From Shewanella aestuarii (GTDB taxonomy: Bacteria; Pseudomonadota; Gammaproteobacteria; Enterobacterales; Shewanellaceae), in the NCBI RefSeq assembly GCF_014647215.1, contig NZ_BMOT01000005.1, positions 203,896 to 267,895 on the forward strand: a stretch of 64,000 bases of DNA. Reading direction: 5' to 3'. Positions within the stretch are counted from its first letter, which is position 1; the number at the start of each line of letters is the position of its first letter. Positions 27,589 to 37,274 of this stretch are shown one piece after another. The notes beneath the pieces were generated by a model that was not told where the DNA came from, searched no databases, and saw only the letters and a program-made list of their open reading frames with translations. The position numbers and the translations under genes are program-made.

Positions 27589-28425
27589 ATGGAAAACCTT
27601 GACGGTTTAGAAGGGTTAATGCAACAAGCACCTGAGTTTATTATGGCTTATGGTCTTAAAGCATTAGCGGCTTTGGTGATATTTATCATTGGTAAATATT
27701 TTGCCGGTGTTGCAAAGCGCCTAACTGACAAAGTATTAAGTAGTCGTAAAGTTGATCAAACCGTAGTGTCATTTGTGGCTAATTTAGCGTGGGCAATTGT
27801 TTTTGTCTTCACTATTATTGCTACATTGGGCCAAATCGGTGTTCAAACAGCCTCGCTTGTTGCCGTAATCGGTGCCGCGGGTCTTGCTGTTGGTTTAGCA
27901 TTACAAGGCTCATTATCTAACTTCGCTTCAGGTGTGTTGATGGTGTTATTCCGTCCATGTCGTGTAGGCGATTTTGTTGAGGCTGCTGGTGTTGCTGGTG
28001 TTGTTGATGAAATTACTATTTTCTCAACGAAACTTCGTACTGGTGATAACAAGCTTATCATTGCACCTAACTCAGCTATCATGAATGGTACTATCACGAA
28101 TTATTCAGCGCTTGAGAAACGTCGCATTGATTTAGTGATTGGTGTTGGTTATGCGTCTGATATTGCGAAAACTAAGAAAGTGATTGCAGAAGTATTAGAT
28201 AACAATGCCTTTGTATTAAAAGATCCTGGATACACCATTGGTCTAGCTGAATTAGCCGAGTCATCAATTAACTTCGTGGTTCGTCCATGGGTGAGCACTG
28301 GTGATTACTGGCCTGCACGTTTTGAAGTTTTAGAACAAATCAAAAATGCACTAGATGCTGCTGAGATTGAAATACCATTTCCACAAATGGATTTGCATGT
28401 AAAAGAATTAGCTGCAACTAAGTAA
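27589..28425 (+). CDS. mscS: Small-conductance mechanosensitive channel MscS
   Basis: An inner-membrane tension-gated channel of 278 residues (286 in E. coli). It has three N-terminal membrane segments; TM3 has the Gly/Ala-packed pore helix (VIGAAGLAVGLALQGSLSNF) with the conserved kink region, followed by the cytoplasmic beta domain (FRPCRVGDFVEAAGVAGVV) and the C-terminal alpha/beta cage. AGGGAG precedes the ATG. It protects against osmotic downshock. Confidence 0.94.
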   Translation: MENLDGLEGLMQQAPEFIMAYGLKALAALVIFIIGKYFAGVAKRLTDKVLSSRKVDQTVVSFVANLAWAIVFVFTIIATLGQIGVQTASLVAVIGAAGLAVGLALQGSLSNFASGVLMVLFRPCRVGDFVEAAGVAGVVDEITIFSTKLRTGDNKLIIAPNSAIMNGTITNYSALEKRRIDLVIGVGYASDIAKTKKVIAEVLDNNAFVLKDPGYTIGLAELAESSINFVVRPWVSTGDYWPARFEVLEQIKNALDAAEIEIPFPQMDLHVKELAATK

Positions 28426-28451
28426 TCGACTTATTGAGTAAGTACGTATCA

Positions 28452-28478
28452 AAAAACCAGCCTACGGCTGGTTTTTTA
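28452..28478 (+). terminator. Intrinsic terminator after mscS
   Basis: AAAAAACCAGCC pairs with GGCTGGTTTTTT around TAC. Confidence 0.92.
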
Positions 28479-28511
28479 TTGAATTTTCAAGCGCATTTTT
28501 AGGAACTCAAA

Positions 28512-29108
28512 ATGACATTTAAACACGCATTTTTTAACTTAGGTTTTTCGTTAGTATTAATGACTACGCCGGTATTTATCTCGTCTGCGATGAGTGCAGA
28601 AGTGACGATAGGTGGTCATGTCGTGGCTTTAAAAGGCAACTTACCGCCAAATAACACCAAGGCCCCAGATTTTAAAGTTGTCGACGATAAATTTAATCCC
28701 GTACACCTAAGCGACTTTAAAGGTAAAACTATTTTAATCAGCGCTGTACCCAGTTTAGATACGGGTGTTTGTGCACTGCAAACAAAACGTTTTAATACTG
28801 AGTTTGCTAATTTTAATGCCGATGTCGTGATGTTGACCATTAGTACCGATTTACCTTTTGCACAAAAGCGTTTTTGCCAAACAGAAAGTGTCGATAAAAT
28901 TAAAGTGTTATCAGACTCTGTATGGCGCAATTTTGCTGAGCAATATGGCTTATTAATTGAAGATCGCGGCTTGTTAGCTCGTGCGATTCTTATCATAGAT
29001 GCAAATGGAAAGCTGCAGTACCAAGAGCTTGTGAAAGAGGTGAGTCAGCATCCTAACTATGATGCGGCGATCACCGCCTTAACAAAAATTGCTGCAGTAA
29101 AATCTTAA
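28512..29108 (+). CDS. tpx: Thiol peroxidase Tpx with an N-terminal signal peptide
   Basis: An atypical 2-Cys peroxiredoxin reducing alkyl hydroperoxides. The 198-residue product is about 30 residues longer than E. coli Tpx because of a hydrophobic signal segment (MTFKHAFFNLGFSLVLMTTP, ending SAMSA), so export to the periplasm is likely. The peroxidatic Cys87 is in DTGVCALQTKRF, and the resolving Cys122 in KRFCQTES, 35 residues apart as in the family. TAGGAAC precedes the ATG. Confidence 0.9.
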   Translation: MTFKHAFFNLGFSLVLMTTPVFISSAMSAEVTIGGHVVALKGNLPPNNTKAPDFKVVDDKFNPVHLSDFKGKTILISAVPSLDTGVCALQTKRFNTEFANFNADVVMLTISTDLPFAQKRFCQTESVDKIKVLSDSVWRNFAEQYGLLIEDRGLLARAILIIDANGKLQYQELVKEVSQHPNYDAAITALTKIAAVKS

Positions 29109-29154
29109 TCCGTTACACTGACGCTTATGGATTGAGATTGAATAGATAATAAAA

Positions 29155-30180
29155 ATGATGATTGATTTTAGAAGCGATACCGTTACTCAGCCAACGGTGG
29201 CAATGCGTCGCGCTATGGCTGATGCACCTGTTGGTGATGATGTTTATGGCGATGATCCTACCGTTAATCACTTGCAGGATATGGCTGCTGAAATGTTCGG
29301 TTTTGATGGCGCATTGTTTGTTAGCTCTGGCACTCAAGCGAACTTATTAGCCTTAATGTCACATTGTGATCGGGGTGACGAGTATTTGTGTGGTCAACAG
29401 GCACACAATTATAAGTTTGAAGGCGGTGGGGCCGCGGTGCTAGGGAGTATTCAACCTCAACCGCTTAATAATCAGCTCGATGGGAGTATTTTATTAACTG
29501 ACATTGAAGCGGCCATTAAGCCTGACGATATACATTTTGCTCAGACGCGTTTACTCAGTCTTGAAAATACTATCGGGGGTAAAATTTTACCTCAGGCGTA
29601 TTTGTCACAAGCCCAAGCTTTAGCGTTTAACCGCGGCTTAAAAATACATTTAGATGGTGCCCGTGTTGCAAATGCTGCAGTGGCTCAGAACATTGCCATT
29701 GCTGACATTACTCAGTATTTTGATTCAGTTTCAATCTGCTTATCTAAAGGCTTATGTGCTCCAATAGGTTCTATTTTATTGGGAGACGAGCGATTAATTG
29801 CTAAGGCAACTCGGTGGCGAAAAATGTTAGGTGGCGGTATGCGCCAAGCTGGTATTATTGCCGCTGCTGCTAAATTGGCATTAACGGAGCAGGTAGACCG
29901 TTTAGCTGAAGATCATCATCACGCCACAATGCTCGCTGAGGCCTTATATCAATTTGACGAATTTGAGGTAGATGTAAACGCGGTACAAACCAATATGGTA
30001 TTTGCGCGATTGGCTAGTCACATCGATCCTAATCGTTTATCGCAGGCATTACTGCACAAAGGCATTAAGGTTAGCCCTAGTCAGCAACTGCGTTTAGTGA
30101 CTCATGCAGATATTACCAGCCAAGACATTGCTACCTTGATTGCATCTTTAAAACAGGTGTTATCTATTTCACTTAGATGA
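29155..30180 (+). CDS. ltaE: Low-specificity L-threonine aldolase
   Basis: A PLP enzyme that cleaves L-threonine or L-allo-threonine to glycine and acetaldehyde. 341 residues (333 in E. coli). The start MIDFRSDTVTQPT, the catalytic-type GDDVYGDDPTVN, and Lys198 in SICLSKGLCAPIGS as Schiff-base lysine identify it. It lies 46 bases after tpx. A 37-bp palindrome follows at 30209. Confidence 0.94.
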   Translation: MMIDFRSDTVTQPTVAMRRAMADAPVGDDVYGDDPTVNHLQDMAAEMFGFDGALFVSSGTQANLLALMSHCDRGDEYLCGQQAHNYKFEGGGAAVLGSIQPQPLNNQLDGSILLTDIEAAIKPDDIHFAQTRLLSLENTIGGKILPQAYLSQAQALAFNRGLKIHLDGARVANAAVAQNIAIADITQYFDSVSICLSKGLCAPIGSILLGDERLIAKATRWRKMLGGGMRQAGIIAAAAKLALTEQVDRLAEDHHHATMLAEALYQFDEFEVDVNAVQTNMVFARLASHIDPNRLSQALLHKGIKVSPSQQLRLVTHADITSQDIATLIASLKQVLSISLR

Positions 30181-30208
30181 TTTTTACTTGTTATTTCAGA
30201 TGATAAAA

Positions 30209-30245
30209 ATGCCATTCAGAACATAAATTATGTTTTGAATGGTAT
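30209..30245. repeat. 37-bp near-perfect palindrome
   Basis: Two 18-base arms around one base: ATGCCATTCAGAACATAA and TTATGTTTTGAATGGTAT. The only two non-Watson-Crick positions would be G-U pairs in plus-strand RNA. There is no T-tail, so it is not a standard terminator. It may be a palindromic repetitive element or an end-processing hairpin for ltaE mRNA. Confidence 0.85.
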
Positions 30246-30393
30246 TAAATGGTGCAAGTAAAATTCTCAAATGGGGCAAGTTTTGATAATCAACCTATTA
30301 AGTGTTTGATTAATAATGTAACTAAAATTGGCTTAATCATTGCTACCTCTTTAGTGATAACAAAGTTTATTGTTAATAACTAAAGGGGTTTTT

Positions 30394-30762
30394 ATGAAAT
30401 ATCTTAGCCGTCATCTTATTTTACCCATACATTTAAATAACAGTCAGGCACTTTGCTGTGGACAGCTTTTGACTTGGATTAATGAACAAGCAACAATTTT
30501 TGCCAGTTGTCAGATGAAAAGTCAGTGTCATGTCGCCAAACTCATTTCTGAAATCAATTTTATGACTCCGGCATTAGCAGGCGATATACTCGAGTTTGGT
30601 TTTGAATGTGTCAGTTTAGGCCAGAGTTCTGTGACAATTCGCTGTAAGGTACGCAACAAAGTCACTCAATCACCCATCGCAAGTATTGATAAAATGGTGT
30701 TTGTAAACATCAATGCTAATGGCTTACCTATCCCCCATGGTATGCGGGCAAACGCAGCCTAG
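30394..30762 (+). CDS. Hotdog-fold acyl-CoA thioesterase (YciA/BFIT-like)
   Basis: A 122-residue protein. ATG 30394 follows AAAGGGG closely; the frame start 24 bases upstream has no ribosome-binding site. The single hotdog domain shows the acyl-CoA thioesterase pattern NNSQALCCGQLLTWINEQA, FMTPALAGDILEFG and SLGQSSVTIRCKV. The usual catalytic Asp of this class sits at the LNNSQ turn as Asn, so activity is uncertain. Its role is probably thioester hydrolysis, substrate unknown. Confidence 0.7.
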   Translation: MKYLSRHLILPIHLNNSQALCCGQLLTWINEQATIFASCQMKSQCHVAKLISEINFMTPALAGDILEFGFECVSLGQSSVTIRCKVRNKVTQSPIASIDKMVFVNINANGLPIPHGMRANAA

Positions 30763-30815
30763 ATGCGAGAAACAATTCAAGGGAAGTCATGCGCATGACT
30801 GCCTTAGGCTTGCTT

Positions 30816-31487
30816 TTAGTAATCTAATTCAAGGGCAAAACACAAATAGGCCATCAGAGCCACGGTATGTTGTAATTCATTTTGACAATATTCTACAAAA
30901 TCAGCCTGGCAAACCTGCGGCTGCGAAATGGGTTTAATAGCGATAAAATCTTTGCGTTTAAGTTCTTCAACTAAGGGATGATTTTTGTCAAAGCCTCTTG
31001 GTGGTCTAATGAGTTTATCGCCCTCCATGTTAAAACCGGCTTGAGTTAATTTTTGCATGGCTTTTTGATAGCCGTTAGGATTTTCATCAATACATTGTCT
31101 TATTGCGTTGAGACTTTTTGATTCTGGATGCCATATACCTGCAGCAATAAAACATTCATCGTTAGCCAGATGAATATAAAAGCCCGGTGCATGAACATCT
31201 TTCCCCTGAAAGTGCCTAAACTGGATGCCTACGTTAGTTTTGTAGGGCGTTTTGTTGTGACTAAATCGACTATCTCGTTGGGGGCGCATTAAACTGCCGC
31301 CGACTTTTTTTACCACGGCAGTAAATCGTGGCGAAAGGGCTAATACAGGTCCTTGCATTGCCTCAATAAACTGCAAAGCAGGACTGCGGACTTCAGCTTC
31401 ATAACGAGGTTGGTTTTGTTTAAACCACTCTCGGGTATTATTTTGAGATAGTTCTATTAAAAAACCAAAAGTTTGTGGACTGAACAT
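30816..31487 (-). CDS. DUF2461 (TIGR02453-like) family protein
   Basis: A 223-residue soluble protein of unknown function. It is recognisable by NTREWFKQNQPRYE near residue 17, the SLMRPQRDSRFSHNKTPYKTN-like block near 65-85 and the segment GFYIHLANDECFIAAGIW. The family is widespread and uncharacterised as far as I know. It converges with the thioesterase gene. Confidence 0.85.
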   Translation of the reverse strand: MFSPQTFGFLIELSQNNTREWFKQNQPRYEAEVRSPALQFIEAMQGPVLALSPRFTAVVKKVGGSLMRPQRDSRFSHNKTPYKTNVGIQFRHFQGKDVHAPGFYIHLANDECFIAAGIWHPESKSLNAIRQCIDENPNGYQKAMQKLTQAGFNMEGDKLIRPPRGFDKNHPLVEELKRKDFIAIKPISQPQVCQADFVEYCQNELQHTVALMAYLCFALELDY

Positions 31488-31773
31488 TGATATAACCCTG
31501 TATTTAATTCTTTTAATATTAACTGGTTAGTAGTAGGGTGATGTTGATATTTTAATTAACCATATTCGCAAGTTACCTTAACGCAAAAATAGATTTTAAA
31601 AAAATATATTTTATTGAAAATGCAGTGTATATTGCGCCGAAATTAGCTAATACAAGCTATTATTAACTGTTGAACTATTGCTCAGGTATTTTGTTAATTT
31701 AGGCATTAGCTTGTATGGTTTATATGATTATAAAAGGTAAGACTTTATTTCCTATTAACGTTAAGGACTGACC

Positions 31774-32205
31774 ATGACACAACAAACCCTCGATATAGTG
31801 GGCTGGAGAGAATGGGGCACGTTTCCTGAAATTGGCAATGAAAAAGTCAAAATTAAGGTGGATACAGGAGCAAAAACGTCCTGTTTACATGCTTTTAAAA
31901 TAAAACCGTTCCAAAAAGAAAAACAAAAGTGGGTGCGAGTATGGTTGCATCCAGAGCAAGATTCCGATCGTGAAGTTGTTTGCGAATTTCCCATTTTTGA
32001 TCGCCGAAATGTCAGCGATTCAGGTGGACATGTCACGAAAAGGTATGTAATTAAAACCCCAATCATTATGGGTGGAAAGCAGTTCGATATCGAACTGACG
32101 TTAACCAATAGAGATAACATGAAATTTCGAATGTTGTTAGGTCGTAGAGCACTGGAAGGGCGATTTTTAGTGGATTCAGCAGCATCTTATATAACTGGAG
32201 AGTAA
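31774..32205 (+). CDS. Retropepsin-like ATP-dependent zinc protease family protein (RimB-like)
   Basis: A 143-residue protein with a single aspartic-protease-like fold: the DTGAKTS motif near residues 31-37 is the retropepsin-type Asp loop, followed by a beta-rich body and [14 protein letters not shown]. The family is called ATP-dependent Zn protease in databases, but the fold is of the pepsin-like kind. It lies one base before rimK, and a homologue (RimB) accompanies RimK in Pseudomonas. It may proteolyse or regulate RimK or its modified substrate; that is inference. Confidence 0.82.
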   Translation: MTQQTLDIVGWREWGTFPEIGNEKVKIKVDTGAKTSCLHAFKIKPFQKEKQKWVRVWLHPEQDSDREVVCEFPIFDRRNVSDSGGHVTKRYVIKTPIIMGGKQFDIELTLTNRDNMKFRMLLGRRALEGRFLVDSAASYITGE

Positions 32206-32206
32206 A

Positions 32207-33112
32207 ATGCAGATTGCAATTATGTCACGGAATAAGAACCTTTATTCTACCAACCGTTTAAAAGAAGCCGCCGAAGCCCGTGGTCATTCAGTTAAAATCA
32301 TCGACCCATTAAAATGTTACATGAACATCAACATGAACGCGCCAAGCATTCATGCCCGTGGTGCTGAGTTACCAACGTTTGATGCCGTTATTCCACGTAT
32401 CGGTGCTTCGGTGACCTTTTATGGTACAGCCGTATTGCGTCAATTTGAAATGATGGGTACTCATCCGTTAAATGAATCAGTGGCGATCACTCGTTCACGC
32501 GATAAATTACGTTCACTGCAATTATTGTCACGTAAAAATATTGGCTTACCTGTAACTGGTTTTGCAAACAAGCCTGCAGATGTGCCTGACTTATTAGACA
32601 TGGTTGGTGGTGCTCCTTGTGTCATCAAGTTACTTGAAGGTACTCAAGGTATTGGTGTTGTGTTAGCTGAAACCCGTAAAGCGGCAGAGTCAGTTATTGA
32701 AGCCTTCATGGGCTTAAAAGCCAACATCATGGTTCAAGAATACATCGCTGAAGCGGGCGGTGCAGATATTCGCTGTTTTGTGATTGGCGATAAAGTGATT
32801 GCAGCTATGAAACGCCAAGCACTTGCAGGTGAATTCCGTTCCAATCTTCACCGAGGTGGCACGGCTTCTGTTGTTAAGTTGACACCAGAAGAGCGTTCAA
32901 CCGCTATTCGTGCAGCTAAAACCATGGGCTTAAATGTTGCTGGTGTTGATATTCTTCGCTCAAAACACGGTCCATTAGTGATGGAAGTTAACTCATCACC
33001 CGGTCTTGAAGGTATTGAAAAAGCAACCGGCATAGATGTTGCGGATAAGATTATTCAATTTATTGAGAAAAACCTTAAAAAGAACAGCTCTAAGACGAAA
33101 GGTAATGGTTAA
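32207..33112 (+). CDS. rimK: ATP-grasp ribosomal protein S6 glutamate ligase RimK
   Basis: RimK adds glutamate residues to the C-terminus of ribosomal protein S6 and can make poly-alpha-glutamate. 301 residues (300 in E. coli). The N-terminal [18 protein letters not shown], the ATP-binding [32 protein letters not shown] and metal-binding [14 protein letters not shown] are all intact. Its stop codon overlaps the next start (TAATG), so the three genes form a tight operon. Confidence 0.94.
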   Translation: MQIAIMSRNKNLYSTNRLKEAAEARGHSVKIIDPLKCYMNINMNAPSIHARGAELPTFDAVIPRIGASVTFYGTAVLRQFEMMGTHPLNESVAITRSRDKLRSLQLLSRKNIGLPVTGFANKPADVPDLLDMVGGAPCVIKLLEGTQGIGVVLAETRKAAESVIEAFMGLKANIMVQEYIAEAGGADIRCFVIGDKVIAAMKRQALAGEFRSNLHRGGTASVVKLTPEERSTAIRAAKTMGLNVAGVDILRSKHGPLVMEVNSSPGLEGIEKATGIDVADKIIQFIEKNLKKNSSKTKGNG

Positions 33113-34125
33113 TGGCTAAAAAGCGCGAATCTTTCGCCATAGGTGAAGTGAGCGTTAAAGCTGGCACGCAACAAAGCGTTAAGCTTCCTGCTGCAAGACT
33201 TTATAACGACACGCCGATGGAGCTTCATGTTGAAGTTTTCCATGGCACAAAAGCGGGCCCCACCTTGTTGGTGTGTGCTGCCATTCATGGCGATGAGCTA
33301 AATGGCATTGAAATTTGTCGACGTTTATTAAGTAAAATAAACGCAAAGTCTTTAGTTGGTACGCTATTAGTTGTGCCAATTATTAACGTATTTGGATTTA
33401 TTCAGCAATCCCGTTATTTACCTGACCGTCGTGATTTAAATCGTTGTTTTCCTGGTTCTTCAAAAGGGGCTTTGGCAAGCCGTTTAGCCCATCTGGTTTC
33501 GCATCAGCTGGTTGACCGTGCAACTCATATTATCGATTTACATACCGGTGCGATTCATCGTGATAATTTGCCTCAAATCCGTTGTGATACCGATGATGAA
33601 GTGATGTTTGGTATGGCAAATGCGTTTGGTGCGCCGGTTATCATGACATCGAAAAACGTCAGTGGTTCAATGCGCGGTTATGCCAACAGTAAAGGTATTC
33701 CGTGTATTTTGTATGAAGCTGGTGAAGCATTACGTTTTAGTGAAATGTCGATAAAGTCTGGTCTCAATGGTGTGATGAATGTGATGCGCCATTTAGAAAT
33801 GGTCAAAGGTCGTATTCGCATTAAAGGTAATAGTGTCAACGCTAGCCGAAGTTATTGGGTTCGCAGTGAAGCTGATGGTTTGATTAACATTAAACTTAAG
33901 CTAGGTGAAAGGGTTAATAAAGGCAATATCTTAGCCTATATTGTTAACCCACACGGTGGTGAAAGTATCGCATTACGCGCGCCAACAGACGGCATTATTA
34001 TCGGTAATAGTAATATTCCTGTTACTAATGAAGGTGAGGCATTATTTCATATCGCTCAATTTGAGGGTGATGAAATTGAGATTGTTAACGACAGCTTAGA
34101 CGACTTTATGGCTGAATACGCTTAA
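33112..34125 (+). CDS. M14-type succinylglutamate desuccinylase/aspartoacylase family protein
   Basis: A 337-residue zinc carboxypeptidase-fold protein. Zinc ligands are visible as IHGDELNGIE and the later IDLHTGA; RDLNRCFPG is the substrate-binding arginine/asparagine segment. Residues about 240-330 form a barrel-like C-terminal domain. AstE itself is unlikely because no arginine-succinyl genes are nearby. Coupling to RimK by a 1-base overlap suggests it removes an amide-linked glutamate or acyl group made or used by the operon; this is inference. Confidence 0.82.
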   Translation: MAKKRESFAIGEVSVKAGTQQSVKLPAARLYNDTPMELHVEVFHGTKAGPTLLVCAAIHGDELNGIEICRRLLSKINAKSLVGTLLVVPIINVFGFIQQSRYLPDRRDLNRCFPGSSKGALASRLAHLVSHQLVDRATHIIDLHTGAIHRDNLPQIRCDTDDEVMFGMANAFGAPVIMTSKNVSGSMRGYANSKGIPCILYEAGEALRFSEMSIKSGLNGVMNVMRHLEMVKGRIRIKGNSVNASRSYWVRSEADGLINIKLKLGERVNKGNILAYIVNPHGGESIALRAPTDGIIIGNSNIPVTNEGEALFHIAQFEGDEIEIVNDSLDDFMAEYA

Positions 34126-34140
34126 TTTTGTTTGTTAGCT

Positions 34141-34168
34141 AAAAATGCCGCTATTCAGCGGCATTTTT
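34141..34168 (+). terminator. Intrinsic terminator after the RimK operon
   Basis: AAAAATGCCGCT pairs with AGCGGCATTTTT around ATTC. Confidence 0.93.
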
Positions 34169-34275
34169 GTTTCTATAATCCTTTAATGATTAGGCATCAA
34201 TCCATTTAGCTCAATCAACACCTTTAAAACTCAAACAAAATTCAACCAGCAAAGATTAATAGTCCCAACGAAGAG

Positions 34276-36066
34276 TTAAAAATCGGCGTCTTCGAATGCA
34301 ACAATATGTTCACTACTGGTTTCAATTTGCTTGCGTAAACTGCGGGTCTGACTAACCCAATAACTCATATAAAATGTACCCGTTTTTAGTTTTGCTTGAT
34401 AGAAACTGGCTTCATCGGTGCCTTTATCAAGTGCCGCTAATGCGGTGGCTGCAATACGTGCCCACATCCAGGCTAATGCACTGATACCAAATAATTGCAT
34501 ATAAGCCATTGAAGCTGCGCCTACTAAATCAGGATTGCTGGCAGCGTGTTTGGCTATATAGCCTGTTGCGCGTTCAAGATCGCCAGCAGCATCCATGAGT
34601 CCGGCAATAAAAGGTTTCATATGTTCATTAGCTGAGTGCTGACCAATAAATTGCTTCACCATCTCAGACCATACTTGTAAGGTTGCGCCTTTATCGGCCA
34701 GTAATTTACGGCCAACTAAATCCAGAGCTTGCACACCGTTCGTGCCTTCATAAATCATTGCAATGCGAATATCACGAACAAATTGCTCCATACCCCATTC
34801 ATTAATATAGCCATGACCGCCGTAAACTTGCTGGGCATCTACACAAGCTTTAAAACCTTGATCAGTCACAAATCCTTTCACGATAGGGGTAAATAAGGCC
34901 GCTAATGCTGAAGCTTGTTTTGCCTTAACAGGATCCGCTTCACGTTCAGCCTGATCTAGCCACAGCGCTTGCTGCCCCATCAATGCTCGGGTGCCTTCAT
35001 TAAATGATTTTTGCGACAACAGCATACGGCGAACATCTCCGTGTACCAAAATTGAATCGGCGGCTTTATCGGCTTCTTTCACACCGCTAAGTGCACGACC
35101 TTGAATACGATCTTTGGCATAAGCTAAAGCATTTTGATAGGCGATATCAGATACACCTAAACCTTGAATTCCCACACCTAGACGCGCCTGATTCATCATA
35201 GTGAACATAGCGCGTAACCCTTGGTGCGGCGCGCCGACAAGTTCGCCAACGGCATTATCAAATAACATCACACAGGTAGAGTTGCCGTGAATCCCCATTT
35301 TATGCTCAAGACCTGTTGCTGCGAGTGTATTCGCAGCGCCTAGGCTGCCATCGGCATTGACTAAAAACTTAGGTACAGCAAATAATGAAATGCCTTTTAC
35401 GCCTTCAGGGGCATCAGGTAATCTTGCAAGTACAAGGTGAATGATGTTATCAGCTAGGTCATGATCGCCAGATGAAATAAATATTTTTTCACCGCTAATC
35501 GCAAATGTATCGTCACCTAAAGGCTTAGCTTTTGTCCGTAATAGGGCTAAATCGGTACCTGCATGCGACTCAGTTAAGTTCATGGTGCCAGTCCACTCGC
35601 CACTGACCAGCTTAGCTAGATATTTTTGTTTTAGTTCATCACTGCCATGCTCGTGGATCGCTGAATAAGCGCCATGTGTTAGCCCTGGATACATAGCAAA
35701 TGCCATGTTAGTGGCTGTTTTCATTTCAGTGGCAAAGGTGCCAACGACTTCTGGTAAACCTTGTCCACCGTATTTCGGATCACAAGTGAGTGTCGCCCAG
35801 CCGTTTTCAACATACTGTTTATAAGCATCTTTAAAGCCATCTGGGGTAATAACTTTACCATCGACTAATTGACAGCCCTGATGGTCGCCGACGCTATTTA
35901 ACGGCAGCATAATATCGGTCGTGAAATCGGCTACACCTTGCAAGATAGCATCGACGAGTTCAGGGTCAACTTCATCAAATCCGGCTAATTCTTGATACTG
36001 ATAAATGTTAAGTAGTTCAGAAAGAATGAATTGATAATCACGAATAGGAGCTTGATAAATAGGCAT
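34276..36066 (-). CDS. Acyl-CoA dehydrogenase (large form with extra C-terminal domain)
   Basis: An FAD-linked acyl-CoA dehydrogenase of 596 residues, longer than the 380-residue standard because of an extra C-terminal helical domain. It has the FAD/acyl motif MNLTESHAGTDLALLRTKA, the KIFISSGDHD block, and IYEGTNGVQALDLVGRK in the catalytic region. It belongs to the bacterial AcdA-like branch used in fatty-acid beta-oxidation; chain-length preference cannot be read. It is transcribed alone. Confidence 0.88.
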   Translation of the reverse strand: MPIYQAPIRDYQFILSELLNIYQYQELAGFDEVDPELVDAILQGVADFTTDIMLPLNSVGDHQGCQLVDGKVITPDGFKDAYKQYVENGWATLTCDPKYGGQGLPEVVGTFATEMKTATNMAFAMYPGLTHGAYSAIHEHGSDELKQKYLAKLVSGEWTGTMNLTESHAGTDLALLRTKAKPLGDDTFAISGEKIFISSGDHDLADNIIHLVLARLPDAPEGVKGISLFAVPKFLVNADGSLGAANTLAATGLEHKMGIHGNSTCVMLFDNAVGELVGAPHQGLRAMFTMMNQARLGVGIQGLGVSDIAYQNALAYAKDRIQGRALSGVKEADKAADSILVHGDVRRMLLSQKSFNEGTRALMGQQALWLDQAEREADPVKAKQASALAALFTPIVKGFVTDQGFKACVDAQQVYGGHGYINEWGMEQFVRDIRIAMIYEGTNGVQALDLVGRKLLADKGATLQVWSEMVKQFIGQHSANEHMKPFIAGLMDAAGDLERATGYIAKHAASNPDLVGAASMAYMQLFGISALAWMWARIAATALAALDKGTDEASFYQAKLKTGTFYMSYWVSQTRSLRKQIETSSEHIVAFEDADF

Positions 36067-36275
36067 AAGAGTTCGTTCCTTGTTGTGCTTGTTATTTTAA
36101 CAATTCATCGCGCAGTATTTTCATCTGTAGGGACGAGGAACACGATTCATTGAACATTATTGTTATCTTTTCTACATTAACGTAATTTGAGTAAAAACTC
36201 AGTATTTTTTTAGACTAAAAATCAACTGTTAACTTGCTAATTCTAGGCATAAAGGCATCGCTGCTTGGCATCGTT

Positions 36276-37217
36276 TTATGGTTCGACTTCGGCGAATTTA
36301 ATCATCTTATGTTGTCGCCAAAAATTCATGCAATGCACTAAAACGGCGTGTGGGTTTTCTATTTGAGGGTAATGCCCTGTTTCAAGTAATGCGATTGTGT
36401 CTGCTTGTTCAATAAGTTGTTCGAATCGCATGAGTGTGTCTTGGCCTGACACAGGATCGCAAATACCATTAATTAACCTTAGTGGTTGTGGGTATTGCTG
36501 TAATGCATTTACCCAGCGCTGACGATTAATCTGACGTTCGCGAATATATTGAATGACTTTGTGAATAACATCGATCCCCTGATTATGCTGGATAAGCTGC
36601 CAATGAATCGCAAGATCAGCTACAGGTATTTTTTGATAACAAATGTGATTAAAGTTAGCGATAAATTTTTTAAATGAGAAAAGTTTGGCCACTAAAAATC
36701 CAACCGGACTGAGGAGTATTTTTTGGGTAAAAATAGGGCGGGTGGTCTCTGGAAATAAACCGCCATTAAGCAAAATGGTGCTTTTGATATTAAAAACGCC
36801 ATTATTGCCGAGTTGGCCGTGGCGAGCCAAAAGCTCTTGGGCAACCGTATCACCATAATCATGTGCCAGGATATGAAACTCTTTAATTCCCTGATGCTTC
36901 AATACATCTTCAATGATGTTGGCTTGTAAACTGAAAGAGTAATCAACATTGCTGGGTTTATCTGATAATCCATAACCGAGTAAATCTAAAGTGATCAAAT
37001 GAAAATGCTTAGCTAACGTGAGCCACATTGGTTTCCAGTCATAACAACTGGTTGGGAAACCATGAATTAATAATAAGCAAGGTTTGTTACTTTGTTTGTG
37101 GTTAATGTAAATCTGACGAGTAATGCCATCATGATGATATTGATGAAAGAAACCACTTTGGTGCCATGGCGTTGGCCATGTTTGAGCGCAAGCATCATGT
37201 GAAGGGTGAATAAGCAT
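36276..37217 (-). CDS. MEST-like alpha/beta hydrolase with Asp nucleophile
   Basis: A 313-residue alpha/beta hydrolase. The oxyanion motif LIHGFPTSCYDW lies near residue 51. The nucleophile elbow reads AHDYGDTVAQELL, so the nucleophile is Asp as in epoxide hydrolases and haloalkane dehalogenases, not Ser. The catalytic His is in LLETGHYPQIENP. Both motifs closely resemble the animal protein MEST/PEG1. AAGGAAG precedes the ATG. Substrate unknown. Confidence 0.82.
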   Translation of the reverse strand: MLIHPSHDACAQTWPTPWHQSGFFHQYHHDGITRQIYINHKQSNKPCLLLIHGFPTSCYDWKPMWLTLAKHFHLITLDLLGYGLSDKPSNVDYSFSLQANIIEDVLKHQGIKEFHILAHDYGDTVAQELLARHGQLGNNGVFNIKSTILLNGGLFPETTRPIFTQKILLSPVGFLVAKLFSFKKFIANFNHICYQKIPVADLAIHWQLIQHNQGIDVIHKVIQYIRERQINRQRWVNALQQYPQPLRLINGICDPVSGQDTLMRFEQLIEQADTIALLETGHYPQIENPHAVLVHCMNFWRQHKMIKFAEVEP

Positions 37218-37274
37218 AGCTTCCTTTTTAGCTTCATTACTGTTTGGCCAAAGTCAAAATAGATTCTAGAACAT

